The notes below the pieces were generated by a model. That model searched no databases, was not told the DNA's origin, and saw only the letters and a list, made by a program, of their open reading frames with translations. A stretch of 64,000 nucleotides of DNA from Peptoniphilaceae bacterium (lineage in GTDB: Bacteria > Bacillota > Clostridia > Tissierellales > Peptoniphilaceae). The stretch spans positions 16,013 to 80,012 of the forward strand of contig CAJUSY010000006.1 in assembly GCA_910589545.1 (NCBI GenBank), given 5' to 3'. The position numbers and the translations under genes were made by a program. Each line of letters begins with the position of its first letter. The stretch's first letter is position 1. Of the stretch, positions 26,812 to 34,795 are shown one piece after another.

Positions 26812-27072
26812 TGCACTAGATGGGGAATTAGCGATGCCCTGTAACCTGCAATCGCTACAGCAGGATTGAATTCCCGAGCGAGGGATTAAAAGTGCTGGTA
26901 TGAACTTAACAAGTGGTGTTGAGAAGTGGGTCTCACGCAACAGGAACCTGTGAACCTGGTCAGGATCGGAAGGTAGCAGCCATAAGCAGTTATTTCTGTG
27001 TGATGTGAGGGTGCCTATTTTGAGCTAACTGTTAAGGATCGCCTCCGCTTTTTTTAACAGACTCGGGTGTGC
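26812..27072 (+). ncRNA. ffs: Signal recognition particle RNA, large bacterial type
   Basis: The conserved domain IV core is visible as GTCAGGATCGGAAGGTAGCA near 26961-26980. The 5' region (ACTAGATGGGGAATTAGCG, then CCCTGTAACC) and the 3' GAGCTAACTG block match the long SRP RNA of Bacillus type, which also carries the Alu domain. The ends are approximate: the 5' GCAC can pair with GTGTGC at 27067-27072. The RNA assembles with Ffh for co-translational targeting of membrane and secreted proteins. It is transcribed with tRNA-Ser. Confidence 0.93.
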
Positions 27073-27083
27073 TTACATACCTT

Positions 27084-27107
27084 ACCAGCTTATAGCTGGT
27101 AATTTTT
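27084..27107 (+). terminator. Terminator of the tRNA-Ser/SRP RNA unit
   Basis: ACCAGCT-TAT-AGCTGGT forms a compact 7-bp hairpin followed by AATTTTTTT. The ~150 bp between this and the next terminator hold nothing I can assign. Confidence 0.85.
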
Positions 27108-27259
27108 TTGCAATTTTTCTATTACTATTACTCTCGTTTCTATGTTTTGCAAGGTTATAATCTATTCTATTAACTTTTATCATTTACCGCATCAAATTTT
27201 TTTAATTTTACTAGCACATATTAAACTTTATCTTATTGGATCAAATTTTAGCCAAATAA

Positions 27260-27283
27260 AAAACACCACAATAGTGATGTTTT
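27260..27283 (-). terminator. Terminator of the AGCS symporter gene
   Basis: On the minus strand AAAACATCAC pairs with GTGGTGTTTT (one G-U pair) and is followed by TTATTTGG. The pairing is better on this strand than on the other. Confidence 0.7.
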
Positions 27284-27313
27284 TTATATCTTATAAATAA
27301 ATCTTGAGTTATT

Positions 27314-28705
27314 TTATAGTGAACCTTTCTTGCCATTTGTTTCATAATGTATGCTCATATTCTTAACGTGTTTATGAAGCATAATTATAGCAATAATGTT
27401 AGGGATTACCATTAGTGAGTTTGTTAAGTCAGCTGTATTCCATACTAAGTCTACTTCTTGTAAAGAACCTGCAACTATACATAATAATACTAATATTCTG
27501 TATGGCCACAAACCTTTATGACCGAATAAGAATCTGATGTTAGTTTCACCAAAGTAATACCATCCAACTATTGTAGTGAATGCGAAGAATCCTAATGCTA
27601 CTGCCAATAAAACCGTTCCGGTTGCTCCAAAAGCTCTAGTGAAAGCTTCTTGTGTAACTAATGCTCCATTAAGGCCTTTATCTGTCCATGCACCTGTTAC
27701 TAAAATCATTAAAGCTGTTACTGTACAAACAACCATAGTATCAATAAATACACCTACCATAGCTGTGTAACCTTGTAATACAGGGTGAGCTACATGAGCT
27801 GTAGCGTGAGCGTGTGGTGTAGAACCCATACCAGCTTCGTTAGAGAATAATCCTCTACCAACACCTTTTGATGCTGCGGCTTTAATTGTGATACCTAATG
27901 CACCACCAAGAGCTGCTTCGGGGTTAAATGCTGCTTCAAATATAAGTTTGAAAGCTGGTCCAATTTTATCATGGAACTTAACCATCATTATTATTGCAGC
28001 AATGATATAAATCAATGCCATGATTGGAACTACTAATTGAGCAAAGTTTGCAATTCTCTTAATACCACCAATGAATACTCCACCAGCTAATACTGCAACT
28101 ACAATACCTACAATAATAGGATTAAGTTTACCACCAGTAGCTGCTACAACACTTGTTGCGATTGAGTTTGATTGAACTATGTTTCCTACAAATCCTAATG
28201 CGATTACAATTAAAATTGCAAATGCTGTTGACATTACTTTTGCTAATCCAGGATGAGTTGGTCCAATACCGTTTTTAATGTAAAAAGCAGGACCTCCGAC
28301 GTAGTTACCTTCGTCATCTTTTTCTCTAAATTTTTGTGCTAAAGTTGCTTCCGCATAGATTGTTGCCATACCTAATATAGCTGCAAGCCACATCCAGAAA
28401 ATCGCTCCTGGACCACCTGCCATGATTGCTGTTGCAACACCTGCAACGTTCCCAGTACCTACTTGAGCTGCGATTGCTACTGCTAAGGCTTGGAATGAAG
28501 ATACTCCTTCATCTTCAGATTTCTTTTCTTTTGAGAAAACTCCTCCAAAAGTTTGTTTAAATGCTGCGCCTAATTTTCTAAATTGAACGCCTTTTGAATA
28601 AATTGTGTAGAATATACCACAACCTAAAAGTGCGATCAATAATATGTTGTTACTTAGAAAACTATTGATGGCCACTATGGTATCGTTTAATGCTTTTTGA
28701 TCCAT
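27314..28705 (-). CDS. AGCS family sodium:alanine/glycine symporter
   Basis: The 463-residue membrane protein has the AGCS signature blocks SSFQALAVAIAAQVGTGNVAGVATA (near residue 65), GGPGAIFWMWLAAILGMA (~93) and the conserved SKGVGRGLFSNEAGMGSTPHA (~279). Roughly ten helices are predicted. Members take up alanine or glycine with sodium. The next gene cluster is thioredoxin-glycine reductase, so glycine is a plausible substrate. It has its own consensus-like promoter and a leader of about 200 nt with several hairpins, which suggests regulation in the transcript. Confidence 0.93.
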   Translation of the reverse strand: MDQKALNDTIVAINSFLSNNILLIALLGCGIFYTIYSKGVQFRKLGAAFKQTFGGVFSKEKKSEDEGVSSFQALAVAIAAQVGTGNVAGVATAIMAGGPGAIFWMWLAAILGMATIYAEATLAQKFREKDDEGNYVGGPAFYIKNGIGPTHPGLAKVMSTAFAILIVIALGFVGNIVQSNSIATSVVAATGGKLNPIIVGIVVAVLAGGVFIGGIKRIANFAQLVVPIMALIYIIAAIIMMVKFHDKIGPAFKLIFEAAFNPEAALGGALGITIKAAASKGVGRGLFSNEAGMGSTPHAHATAHVAHPVLQGYTAMVGVFIDTMVVCTVTALMILVTGAWTDKGLNGALVTQEAFTRAFGATGTVLLAVALGFFAFTTIVGWYYFGETNIRFLFGHKGLWPYRILVLLCIVAGSLQEVDLVWNTADLTNSLMVIPNIIAIIMLHKHVKNMSIHYETNGKKGSL

Positions 28706-28903
28706 AATATTTCCTCCTTAAATTTTTTTGAGATACTTGAAAACCTTTATTGTGATTATATTATGATACAACAAATTTTCTCTCAAATTTGCTTATCTCA
28801 AGCAATTTATCGGTTTTACCCTGGATTAATAAACAAATTAATGCTTTTGCTTGAATAAGTAATACTAACCAAATCACCTATGAAAATCTTTTCATATCTC
28901 TTA
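28706..28903 (-). promoter_or_regulatory. Long structured leader of the AGCS symporter mRNA
   Basis: From the predicted start point (~28903) to the coding start there are ~198 nt. Visible structures are a hairpin at 28879-28896 (TATGAAAA/TTTTCATA), a long-range stem joining 28847-28859 (CTTATTCAAGCAA) with 28792-28805 (TTGCTTGAGATAAG), and inside it a small hairpin 28825-28842 (ATTAAT arms). A GGGTAAAACC stretch lies in the enclosed loop. The size and nesting are like a riboswitch aptamer, but it does not show the conserved glycine-riboswitch cores and I cannot place it in a known class. Confidence 0.45.
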
Positions 28904-28909
28904 ACTATT

Positions 28910-28937
28910 ATTATACTATGTTTTTAGTAAAATGCAA
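28910..28937 (-). promoter_or_regulatory. Promoter of the AGCS symporter gene
   Basis: On the minus strand TTGCAT, a 16-bp spacer and a perfect TATAAT. The transcript would begin near 28903. Confidence 0.7.
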
Positions 28938-29031
28938 TAACTTTACTAAAATTTTTATTTGTTTACAAATATTTATCGTTTTATTGTAAACTAATTGCTA
29001 TATTGTGATAACAGTTTAATTGTTACATTTT

Positions 29032-29040
29032 TGTTATAAT
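29032..29040 (+). promoter_or_regulatory. Extended -10 promoter upstream of trxB
   Basis: TGTTATAAT is a full extended -10 box, about 107 bp before the trxB ATG. A second weaker TATTAT lies nearer, around 29094-29099. The leader carries a small hairpin AGAGT/ACTCT at 29108-29121 just before the ribosome site. Confidence 0.5.
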
Positions 29041-29146
29041 TATTTTTTCCTTCGTTACTAATAGCGCAATAGTGATTTTTTTTAGTGTTTGTGATATTAT
29101 TATTAACAGAGTTGTTACTCTAAAGAAATTTAAGGAGTGAATTTAC

Positions 29147-30079
29147 ATGTATGATTTAATTATTATTGGTGCAGGTCCTGCTGGTTTATCAGCTGGTCTT
29201 TACGCTGCACGTGCAAAAATGAACACTTTGATAGTTGAAAAAGAAAAAACTGGTGGACAAATCACTACTACTGATTCTATTGAAAACTATCCTGGCGGAA
29301 TTGTTGGAGAATCTGGCCCTAGCTTAGTTAAAAAAATGGCTGACCAAATTGACAACTTCGGTCTTGAAATTAGAAGAGCAGATGTTGTTGATGTTGATTT
29401 TTCTGACAAAGTAAAAAAACTTACATTAAAAAATGGAGATGTGTTAGAAGCTAAATCTGTTATTATTGCTACTGGTGCTGCTCCAAGAAAATTAGGATGC
29501 CCTGGTGAAAAAGAATTCACAGGTAAAGGTGTATCTTACTGTGCAACTTGTGATGCAGATTTCTTTACTGACTTAGAAGTATTTGTTGTTGGTAGCGGTA
29601 ACTCTGCAGTTGAAGAAGCTACTTACTTAACAAAATTCGCTAGAAAAGTTACTTTATTAGTTAGAGGAGATCACTTGAAATGTGATAAGACTGCAGAAGA
29701 TGAAGCAAAAGAATGCGATAATTTATCTATGAGATTCAATACTTCTATTAAAGAAATCAAAGGTGAAGGAATCTTGGAATCAATCGTTATGGTTGACAAA
29801 GAATCAGGAAATGAAGAAGAATACCACTGTGACGAAGATGACGGAACAATGGGTGTATTCGTATTCGTAGGTACTATTCCTTACTCTGATGTATTCAAAG
29901 GTAAAATAGAATTAGATGAATACGGATATGTATTAGCTGACCAAGAAATGCACACTAACGTTGAAGGCGTATATGTAGCTGGTGATGTTAGACAAAAAAC
30001 TCTACGCCAAGTAGTTACAGCTGCTGCAGACGGTGCTATCGCTGCTACTCAAGCTGAAAAATACGTAGATAAATTCTAA
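29147..30079 (+). CDS. trxB: Thioredoxin reductase
   Basis: TrxB passes electrons from NAD(P)H through FAD to thioredoxin. The 310-residue protein has the N-terminal FAD motif IIGAGPAGLSAG, the redox-active pair CATC (Cys132, Cys135), a second Rossmann motif VVGSGNSAVEEA and the C-terminal EGVYVAGDVRQK...QVVTAAADGAIAA block. In glycine-reducing anaerobes it is normally encoded with the glycine reductase genes because thioredoxin is the electron donor to that complex; here a grdA copy follows, separated by a terminator. The ATG is 9 bp after AAGGAGTG. Confidence 0.97.
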   Translation: MYDLIIIGAGPAGLSAGLYAARAKMNTLIVEKEKTGGQITTTDSIENYPGGIVGESGPSLVKKMADQIDNFGLEIRRADVVDVDFSDKVKKLTLKNGDVLEAKSVIIATGAAPRKLGCPGEKEFTGKGVSYCATCDADFFTDLEVFVVGSGNSAVEEATYLTKFARKVTLLVRGDHLKCDKTAEDEAKECDNLSMRFNTSIKEIKGEGILESIVMVDKESGNEEEYHCDEDDGTMGVFVFVGTIPYSDVFKGKIELDEYGYVLADQEMHTNVEGVYVAGDVRQKTLRQVVTAAADGAIAATQAEKYVDKF

Positions 30080-30108
30080 TTTTCATTTATTGAAATTTTC
30101 TATAAAAG

Positions 30109-30140
30109 AATTGCAGATTTCTGTTATGAAATTTGCAATT
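30109..30140 (+). terminator. Terminator between trxB and the first grdA
   Basis: AATTGCAGATTTC pairs with GAAATTTGCAATT (one G-U pair) and is followed by nine T residues. It implies that grdA downstream has its own promoter or depends on read-through. Confidence 0.85.
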
Positions 30141-30171
30141 TTTTTTTATTATGATATTATTATGGTGTCAA

Positions 30172-30188
30172 CGAACGATAGGCGTTCG
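30172..30188. promoter_or_regulatory. Inverted repeat in the leader of the first grdA
   Basis: CGAACG-ATAGG-CGTTCG is a perfect 6-bp-arm palindrome about 66 bp before the grdA ATG. It is followed by a second hairpin TTCATTC/GAATGAA at 30200-30221. Either an operator or an mRNA structure is possible. The second grdA copy lacks both. Confidence 0.4.
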
Positions 30189-30253
30189 ATTGTGGTAATT
30201 TCATTCTGCTTATTGAATGAAAAATATATTTTAAAATAAAGAAAGGATGTATT

Positions 30254-30730
30254 ATGGGTTTTTTAGAAAATAAAAAAGTTATAATCATTGGAGACCGTGA
30301 CGGAATTCCTGGTCTTGCAATTGAAACATGTGTAAATACAGTAGAAAATACAGAAGTAATTTTCTCAAGTACTGAATGCTTTGTCTGAACTAGTGCAGGA
30401 GCTATGGACTTAGAAAACCAAAAGAGAGTTAAAGACTTCGCTGAACAATACGGAGCTGAAAACGTAGTGGTTCTTCTAGGTGCCGCAGAAGCTGAAGCTG
30501 CAGGTCTTGCAGCTGAAACAGTTACAGCAGGTGACCCAACATTCGCAGGCCCATTAGCAGGCGTTGAACTTGGATTGTTAGTTTACCATGTTGTTGAAGA
30601 AGAATGTAAAGAACAATTCGATGCTGACGTTTATGATGAACAAGTTGGTATGATGGAAATGGTTCTTGACGTTGATGAAATCGCTGAAGAAATGAACGAT
30701 ATCAGAAGCGATTATTGCAAATTTTTATAA
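30254..30730 (+). CDS. grdA: Glycine reductase selenoprotein A, copy 1
   Basis: GrdA carries the carboxymethyl group as a selenoether between protein B and protein C of glycine reductase. The full gene is 158 residues and reads through an in-frame TGA at 30386-30388 (codon 45), giving the redox motif CFVU (Cys42, Sec45) followed by [14 protein letters not shown]. An ordinary reading would stop there and see only a 108-residue piece from the internal ATG at 30404. The start ATG follows AAAGGATG. The part after the TGA is almost identical to the second copy at 36209. It is flanked by terminators, so it appears to be transcribed alone. Confidence 0.95.
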
Positions 30731-30783
30731 AATCTAACATTTCACTTAAAAGTGAATATTCTTCTTATTATTATTTAAAAGAA

Positions 30784-30807
30784 AAACAGCCTCTTTGTAG
30801 GCTGTTT
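30784..30807 (+). terminator. Terminator after the first grdA
   Basis: AAACAGCCT/AGGCTGTTT 9-bp stem with a 6-base loop followed by TTTTG. A smaller hairpin (TTCACTT/AAGTGAA, 30740-30755) lies between the stop codon and this. Confidence 0.85.
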
Positions 30808-30898
30808 TTTTGTTTATTTTCAGGATTTATATTAAACTATATCGTTATATATTTATCCGATTAATAGTAAATTTTTATAAATAAAACCCACGAAAAAA

Positions 30899-30920
30899 GT
30901 CAGCGAAATAAATCGCTGAC
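30899..30920 (-). terminator. Terminator of the ykvI-like gene
   Basis: GTCAGCGA/TCGCTGAC 8-bp stem, 6-base loop, followed on the minus strand by TTTTTTCG. Confidence 0.85.
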
Positions 30921-30926
30921 CTAATT

Positions 30927-32060
30927 TTAATCTTCAAATTCAATATTGTTTCTTTGAGCTGCTTCCATTCTTTGTTTTTTAGCTTTTCCTGTTGCGCTTC
31001 TAATAATCATCCATGCTAATAGAACCATTCCGATATATCCATTAACAACGTATACTATGTTTACTAAAGAGTCAAATTTCAAAGTTAATCCAATAACTGC
31101 ACCAACTACTCCTGCTATTAAAGTAAAAATTTTATATTTTTTAGTTCCTTCATCAAAGAATCTTCCTGTTACTGTCCACAACAATGGAACTGATGTTGTA
31201 AATATACCTAACATTATAAATATTGAGAACACCGTCGCAAGAATTGGATTAATTTTTCCTGCTAATACTAAAACCGGAATTTGTGAGTTGTACAAATCAG
31301 GAATTGATAATATGATTGCTATACTCATAATAAATATCGCAACTGAAAATCCTGTAGACCCAACAAAAACTCCTGCTTCTGCATCTTTAAGGCTTTTTGT
31401 CTTATTACCGACTTCAGCTAAGAATGCAACTAACCATATCATATTAAATCCAACATAAGATCCCGCTGATAGAAAGAAGTTTTTACTAGCTACTTTAACT
31501 TTACCAGATTCAACTAGTTGACCCATCAAATCCAAACTACTTCCCAATTTATCCATATTCATAAAAATTGAGATAAGCCCTATTATAATAGCCATAATAG
31601 CTATAACTGGACCAATTTTTCCAATAACATCGACAATTTTTCCCAATCCTAACATTACAACAAGAATTACAGCTGCCGCCATAATAGCTCCTCCGACATA
31701 TTTTGGAGCATTGAAGTGTTGAACAGCTGTGGCTTGTGCACCAGCAATCATAACTGTGTAAGATAAGAAAATAAAGAATACTGCGTAATAGTCTACGATT
31801 GTTCCAATTTTATTGCCACACATCAATTTGTAAATTTCATTTGGTTTATCAAACTTTGAATAATAACCATCATTTAAGAACGATAATCCTGCAAACGTAA
31901 ACAGTCCAAAACAAATCATAATCCCAATTAATCCATATAATCTGTATGAAGAAAAGAATTGTAAAATTTCCTGGCCCGTTGCAAATCCGGAGCCGATAAG
32001 TAATGCAATAAATGCTCCAGCATAGGTGATTACCTGACCTATGTTATACTTTTGTTTCAT
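30927..32060 (-). CDS. YkvI family membrane transporter-like protein
   Basis: The 377-residue protein has about ten membrane helices. It starts with the conserved segment ITYAGAFIALLIGSGFATGQEILQFF (residues 11-36), typical of the YkvI group within the LeuT-fold superfamily. Members are uncharacterised but related to amino-acid transporters. It lies between the two parts of the glycine reductase region, on the opposite strand, so a role in transport of glycine, a related amino acid or a selenium compound is possible but unproven. It has its own promoter and terminator. The C-terminal tail is charged. Confidence 0.8.
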   Translation of the reverse strand: MKQKYNIGQVITYAGAFIALLIGSGFATGQEILQFFSSYRLYGLIGIMICFGLFTFAGLSFLNDGYYSKFDKPNEIYKLMCGNKIGTIVDYYAVFFIFLSYTVMIAGAQATAVQHFNAPKYVGGAIMAAAVILVVMLGLGKIVDVIGKIGPVIAIMAIIIGLISIFMNMDKLGSSLDLMGQLVESGKVKVASKNFFLSAGSYVGFNMIWLVAFLAEVGNKTKSLKDAEAGVFVGSTGFSVAIFIMSIAIILSIPDLYNSQIPVLVLAGKINPILATVFSIFIMLGIFTTSVPLLWTVTGRFFDEGTKKYKIFTLIAGVVGAVIGLTLKFDSLVNIVYVVNGYIGMVLLAWMIIRSATGKAKKQRMEAAQRNNIEFED

Positions 32061-32208
32061 AATTTACCCCCTATCAGTTTTTTGATTGATTAATGTTATT
32101 TAGTGTATCGTTTTCCAATATATGTAAAATTAAAAATATTTTTATTTACGAAATTTTTACATAAAAACAATAAGCATTAAAAAAACAAGGTTCATTTCCT
32201 TTTTAGTC

Positions 32209-32237
32209 ATTATAACATATTAATTCTAACTTTGTAA
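32209..32237 (-). promoter_or_regulatory. Promoter of the ykvI-like gene
   Basis: On the minus strand TTACAA, a 17-bp spacer and TATAAT with an upstream TG (TGTTATAAT). The leader is about 140 nt and contains a short GC-poor hairpin followed by a T-run (32180-32200) soon after the start point, which might act as an attenuator. Confidence 0.65.
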
Positions 32238-32282
32238 ATATTTTCCCACAATTTTTATAAAAATTTTGTCAAAAAAATCAAA

Positions 32283-32309
32283 AAACTCCGAATTACAAAC
32301 CCGGAGTTT
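32283..32309 (-). terminator. Terminator of selA
   Basis: AAACTCCG/CGGAGTTT 8-bp stem followed on the minus strand by TTTTGATTTTTTTG, 12 bp after the selA stop. Confidence 0.85.
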
Positions 32310-32321
32310 CCCTAATTTTCT

Positions 32322-33710
32322 CTATAGTGTATTAGTTTTTATCACATTTACAATTCTATCAAAATCTTTTTCGAAAACACATCTTAAATCCATAAAGAAA
32401 GTATTATCATGAACCGTTCCTATAATATGTTCATCAGATAATCTAAGTCTTCTTTCAAATTCTGAAACCTTCATCTCTGGTTTTATGGCAATAGAATACG
32501 AATTTAACCTGTCAAGTGGATATGCCCCACCACCAACTTCACTTTGTGATTCTACTATTTCCATGTTTAATTTAACTTCTTGTTCAATCATGCTCTTCAA
32601 TTTTTCTGCTTTTCTTAAAATTTCTTCTCTTGGCATAGAAATCATCTTCAAAGTCGGAATATTTCCAATAGCTTTTTCATCGTCTAAGTACAATTTAAGC
32701 GTTTCTTCTAAAGCTCCTAAAGTGAACTTATCAACCCTGAAAGCTCTCAATAGTTGATTCTTTTTAATTTGGGATATTAATTCTTTCTTCCCTACTATGA
32801 TACCCGCTTGAGGGCCACCTAAAATTTTATCTCCAGAGAATGAAACTAAATCAATTCCTTCATTAATACAGTCTTTTACTGTTCTTTCATAACTTAATCC
32901 AAATTTAGACAAATCTATAAGTGAACCTGAACCCAAATCTTCTATTAAATGTATGCCTTTCTGATCACACAAATCTCTCAATTCATCTCCACTTACACTT
33001 TCGCTAAATCCTACTACAGAATAATTGGAAGTATGAACTTTCATTATAAGAGCAGTTTCTTCGTTAATATTGTCTTCATAATCGTATAAGTGCGTTTTGT
33101 TAGTGGAACCAACTTCTACTAATTTTGCACCAGATTTTTCCATAATTGAAGATATCCTAAAAGATCCCCCGACTTCAACAAGTTCTCCTCTACTTATAAT
33201 AGCTTGTTTGTTTTGAGCTAAAGTATTTAAAGCAAGAAAAACAGCAGCCGCATTATTATTTACAACTACAGCATCCTCTGCTTTTGTGATTCTTTTTAAA
33301 AGTTCTACAGCATGAACATATCTGGAGCCTCTTTTGCCTTCATCTAAGTCGTACTCTAAGTTAGAATAATTCCCTGCGATTTTACATAAGTTATCTACAA
33401 CTTTTTCATTTAATAATGATCTGCCTAGATTAGTATGTAAAATAACTCCCGTTGCATTAATTACAGGTTTCAACGATGGAGAGAAATTTTTATCCATTAA
33501 ATCAAAGGCTTTGTCTATTACATCTTTATTATAAAAATCAAATTCTTCTTTATTTAATATTCTATTTCTAAAAAATTCTATGGCTTCTCTTACAGAATCT
33601 TTGATTAAGCTTTCCGGATAATCATTATATGCATTCAAAATTTCTTCAGATTCAAGAATTTCTGAAACTTGAGGAAGTTTTTTAAACATTTCTTGTAAAT
33701 TAGTTCCCAT
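32322..33710 (-). CDS. selA: L-seryl-tRNA(Sec) selenium transferase
   Basis: SelA is the PLP enzyme that converts Ser-tRNA(Sec) to Sec-tRNA(Sec) using selenophosphate. The 462-residue protein has the SelA blocks PVINATGVILHTNLGRSLL (83-101), EYDLDEGKRGSRY (119-131) and the PLP lysine Lys295 in SFSGDKILGGPQAG. It is located between the two grdA loci, whose UGA codons need it. selB, selD and the selC tRNA are not found in this window. It is transcribed from the opposite strand to the grd genes and ends at its own terminator. Confidence 0.96.
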   Translation of the reverse strand: MGTNLQEMFKKLPQVSEILESEEILNAYNDYPESLIKDSVREAIEFFRNRILNKEEFDFYNKDVIDKAFDLMDKNFSPSLKPVINATGVILHTNLGRSLLNEKVVDNLCKIAGNYSNLEYDLDEGKRGSRYVHAVELLKRITKAEDAVVVNNNAAAVFLALNTLAQNKQAIISRGELVEVGGSFRISSIMEKSGAKLVEVGSTNKTHLYDYEDNINEETALIMKVHTSNYSVVGFSESVSGDELRDLCDQKGIHLIEDLGSGSLIDLSKFGLSYERTVKDCINEGIDLVSFSGDKILGGPQAGIIVGKKELISQIKKNQLLRAFRVDKFTLGALEETLKLYLDDEKAIGNIPTLKMISMPREEILRKAEKLKSMIEQEVKLNMEIVESQSEVGGGAYPLDRLNSYSIAIKPEMKVSEFERRLRLSDEHIIGTVHDNTFFMDLRCVFEKDFDRIVNVIKTNTL

Positions 33711-33752
33711 TTTTATTTGTCCTCCATTTTCTTCTATATAATATAACTGTAT

Positions 33753-33781
33753 TTGACATTAACTTATGAGTAAATTATAAT
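33753..33781 (+). promoter_or_regulatory. Consensus promoter for an unassigned plus-strand transcript
   Basis: TTGACA, a 17-bp spacer and TATAAT match the housekeeping consensus at all twelve positions. The first plus-strand gene (grdX) starts 260 bp away and has a nearer promoter, and a terminator intervenes. Confidence 0.7.
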
Positions 33782-33787
33782 ATAAGA

Positions 33788-33927
33788 GCAGAGAATTGTC
33801 TATCATATAGCGATTGGATGATTGTAATCGCTTTATTATTTAGAAAATAATTCTATTTTTTATTTAATAATCAATGTTTTGGTTTTAACAAAATGAATTT
33901 TATACATTAAAGCATTTTGTTATTTTT
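33788..33927 (+). ncRNA. Candidate small RNA between selA and grdX
   Basis: A perfect promoter at 33753-33781 and a terminator with 9-bp stem AACAAAATG (33887-33895)/CATTTTGTT (33913-33921) and T-run bracket about 140 nt. Inside are a hairpin GCGATT/AATCGC (33810-33831) and a weaker one, TAGAA/TTCTA (33841-33855), also followed by a T-run, which could end a shorter ~75-nt form. There is no ORF with a ribosome site; a 10-codon ATG frame (MIVIALLFRK) at 33818 lacks one. It could be a small RNA or an attenuated leader for the grd operon. Confidence 0.5.
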
Positions 33928-33959
33928 TATGAGCGGTTATTATGATTTCCTATATATGA

Positions 33960-33987
33960 TTACATTTGACCGATTTTGTTATATAAT
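33960..33987 (+). promoter_or_regulatory. Promoter of the grdX-trxA-grdEABCD operon
   Basis: TTACAT, a 16-bp spacer and TATAAT; start point near 33994. The transcript would begin with a hairpin AGCTA/TAGCT (33995-34010), which may stabilise the 5' end. The grdX ribosome site is AGGTAGGG. Confidence 0.6.
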
Positions 33988-34042
33988 AATATTGAGCTAG
34001 AAAGATAGCTTATAACGAATCAAAAGACAGGTAGGGTAAAAG

Positions 34043-34417
34043 ATGTTATTAATCACAAACAATGAATATTTTAAAGATGCTATCAAAAGAACTGATGTAA
34101 AGGTTGAATATATTGATATCGACTACATTGGCATTTTGAAAAAAGCACGCGATTTAATTCATCAAAATTATCGCCTAGTCACTCACCCACTTTATGGATC
34201 AGTAAAACCAAACGAAACGGTTTTTAGGTCGGTTATTTTGGAAAAGGGTGACAAATTTGATACGGATTCTTTATTAATGATTGAGGAATGTATCAACACT
34301 GCAACTAAGTTTATGAATATTTCTAAACCAAAGAGATGGCCAGCTGAAATCTTAGATGATTTTAGAGTTGTCGATTTCGATATTATTAGCCAAACTTTGG
34401 ATAGAATATTAATATAA
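34043..34417 (+). CDS. grdX: GrdX family protein
   Basis: The 124-residue cytosolic protein resembles GrdX, a small protein encoded at the head of glycine reductase operons in clostridia. Its features are the opening MLLITNNEYF, the central ARDLIHQNYRLVTHPLYGSVKPNET, and the Lys/Pro segment ISKPKRWPAEILDDFRVVDF. No catalytic motif is obvious and the biochemical role is unknown. It is the first gene after the grd promoter, with trxA 21 bp downstream. Confidence 0.88.
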   Translation: MLLITNNEYFKDAIKRTDVKVEYIDIDYIGILKKARDLIHQNYRLVTHPLYGSVKPNETVFRSVILEKGDKFDTDSLLMIEECINTATKFMNISKPKRWPAEILDDFRVVDFDIISQTLDRILI

Positions 34418-34438
34418 AAATTTTAGGAGGCATTTGAA

Positions 34439-34759
34439 ATGTTAGAATTAGACAAGAAAACTTTTGAACCAGAAGTATTAGAAGCTGAAGGATTAGTATT
34501 CGTAGACTTCTGGAGTGACGGATGTGAACCATGTAAGGCTCTTATGCCAGGCGTTCATGAATTAGCTGAAAAATACGGTGACAAAATTAAATTCTGTTCA
34601 CTAAACATTACTTCAGCTAGAAGAGTTGCTATTAAACAACAAGTATTAGGATTACCAACTATGTTAATGTACAAAGATGGTCAAAAAATTGATGAAATCA
34701 ATAAAGATGACGCTAATTTGGAAAACATAGAAGCAATGATCCAAAAACACTACAACTAA
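34439..34759 (+). CDS. trxA: Thioredoxin of the glycine reductase system (GCEPC active site)
   Basis: The 106-residue thioredoxin-fold protein has the active site [11 protein letters not shown] with Cys29 and Cys32 and the cis-proline segment [10 protein letters not shown]. The usual WCGPC is replaced by GCEPC, a variant known from thioredoxins of glycine-reducing anaerobes. It receives electrons from TrxB and reduces the oxidised seleno-thiol of GrdA. It lies between grdX and grdE in the operon. An AGGAGG site precedes the ATG by 9 bp. Confidence 0.95.
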   Translation: MLELDKKTFEPEVLEAEGLVFVDFWSDGCEPCKALMPGVHELAEKYGDKIKFCSLNITSARRVAIKQQVLGLPTMLMYKDGQKIDEINKDDANLENIEAMIQKHYN

Positions 34760-34795
34760 TCTGAAGCTAGATTAAAGTAGAAGTAAATTAGTTAA

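Noticed and set aside
26615..26812. Minus-strand 65-residue ORF over the tRNA
   Set aside because: It is the reverse complement of tRNA-Ser and its promoter; no ribosome site.
30254..30730. grdA as a frameshifted or nonsense pseudogene with a separate 108-residue gene
   Set aside because: The in-frame TGA is at the known Sec site (CFVU), both copies have it, and selA is present in the window.
33711..34042. selC (tRNA-Sec) between selA and grdX
   Set aside because: No acceptor stem/CCA pair, no TCA anticodon loop and no T-arm could be found; the GCGATT hairpin is isolated.
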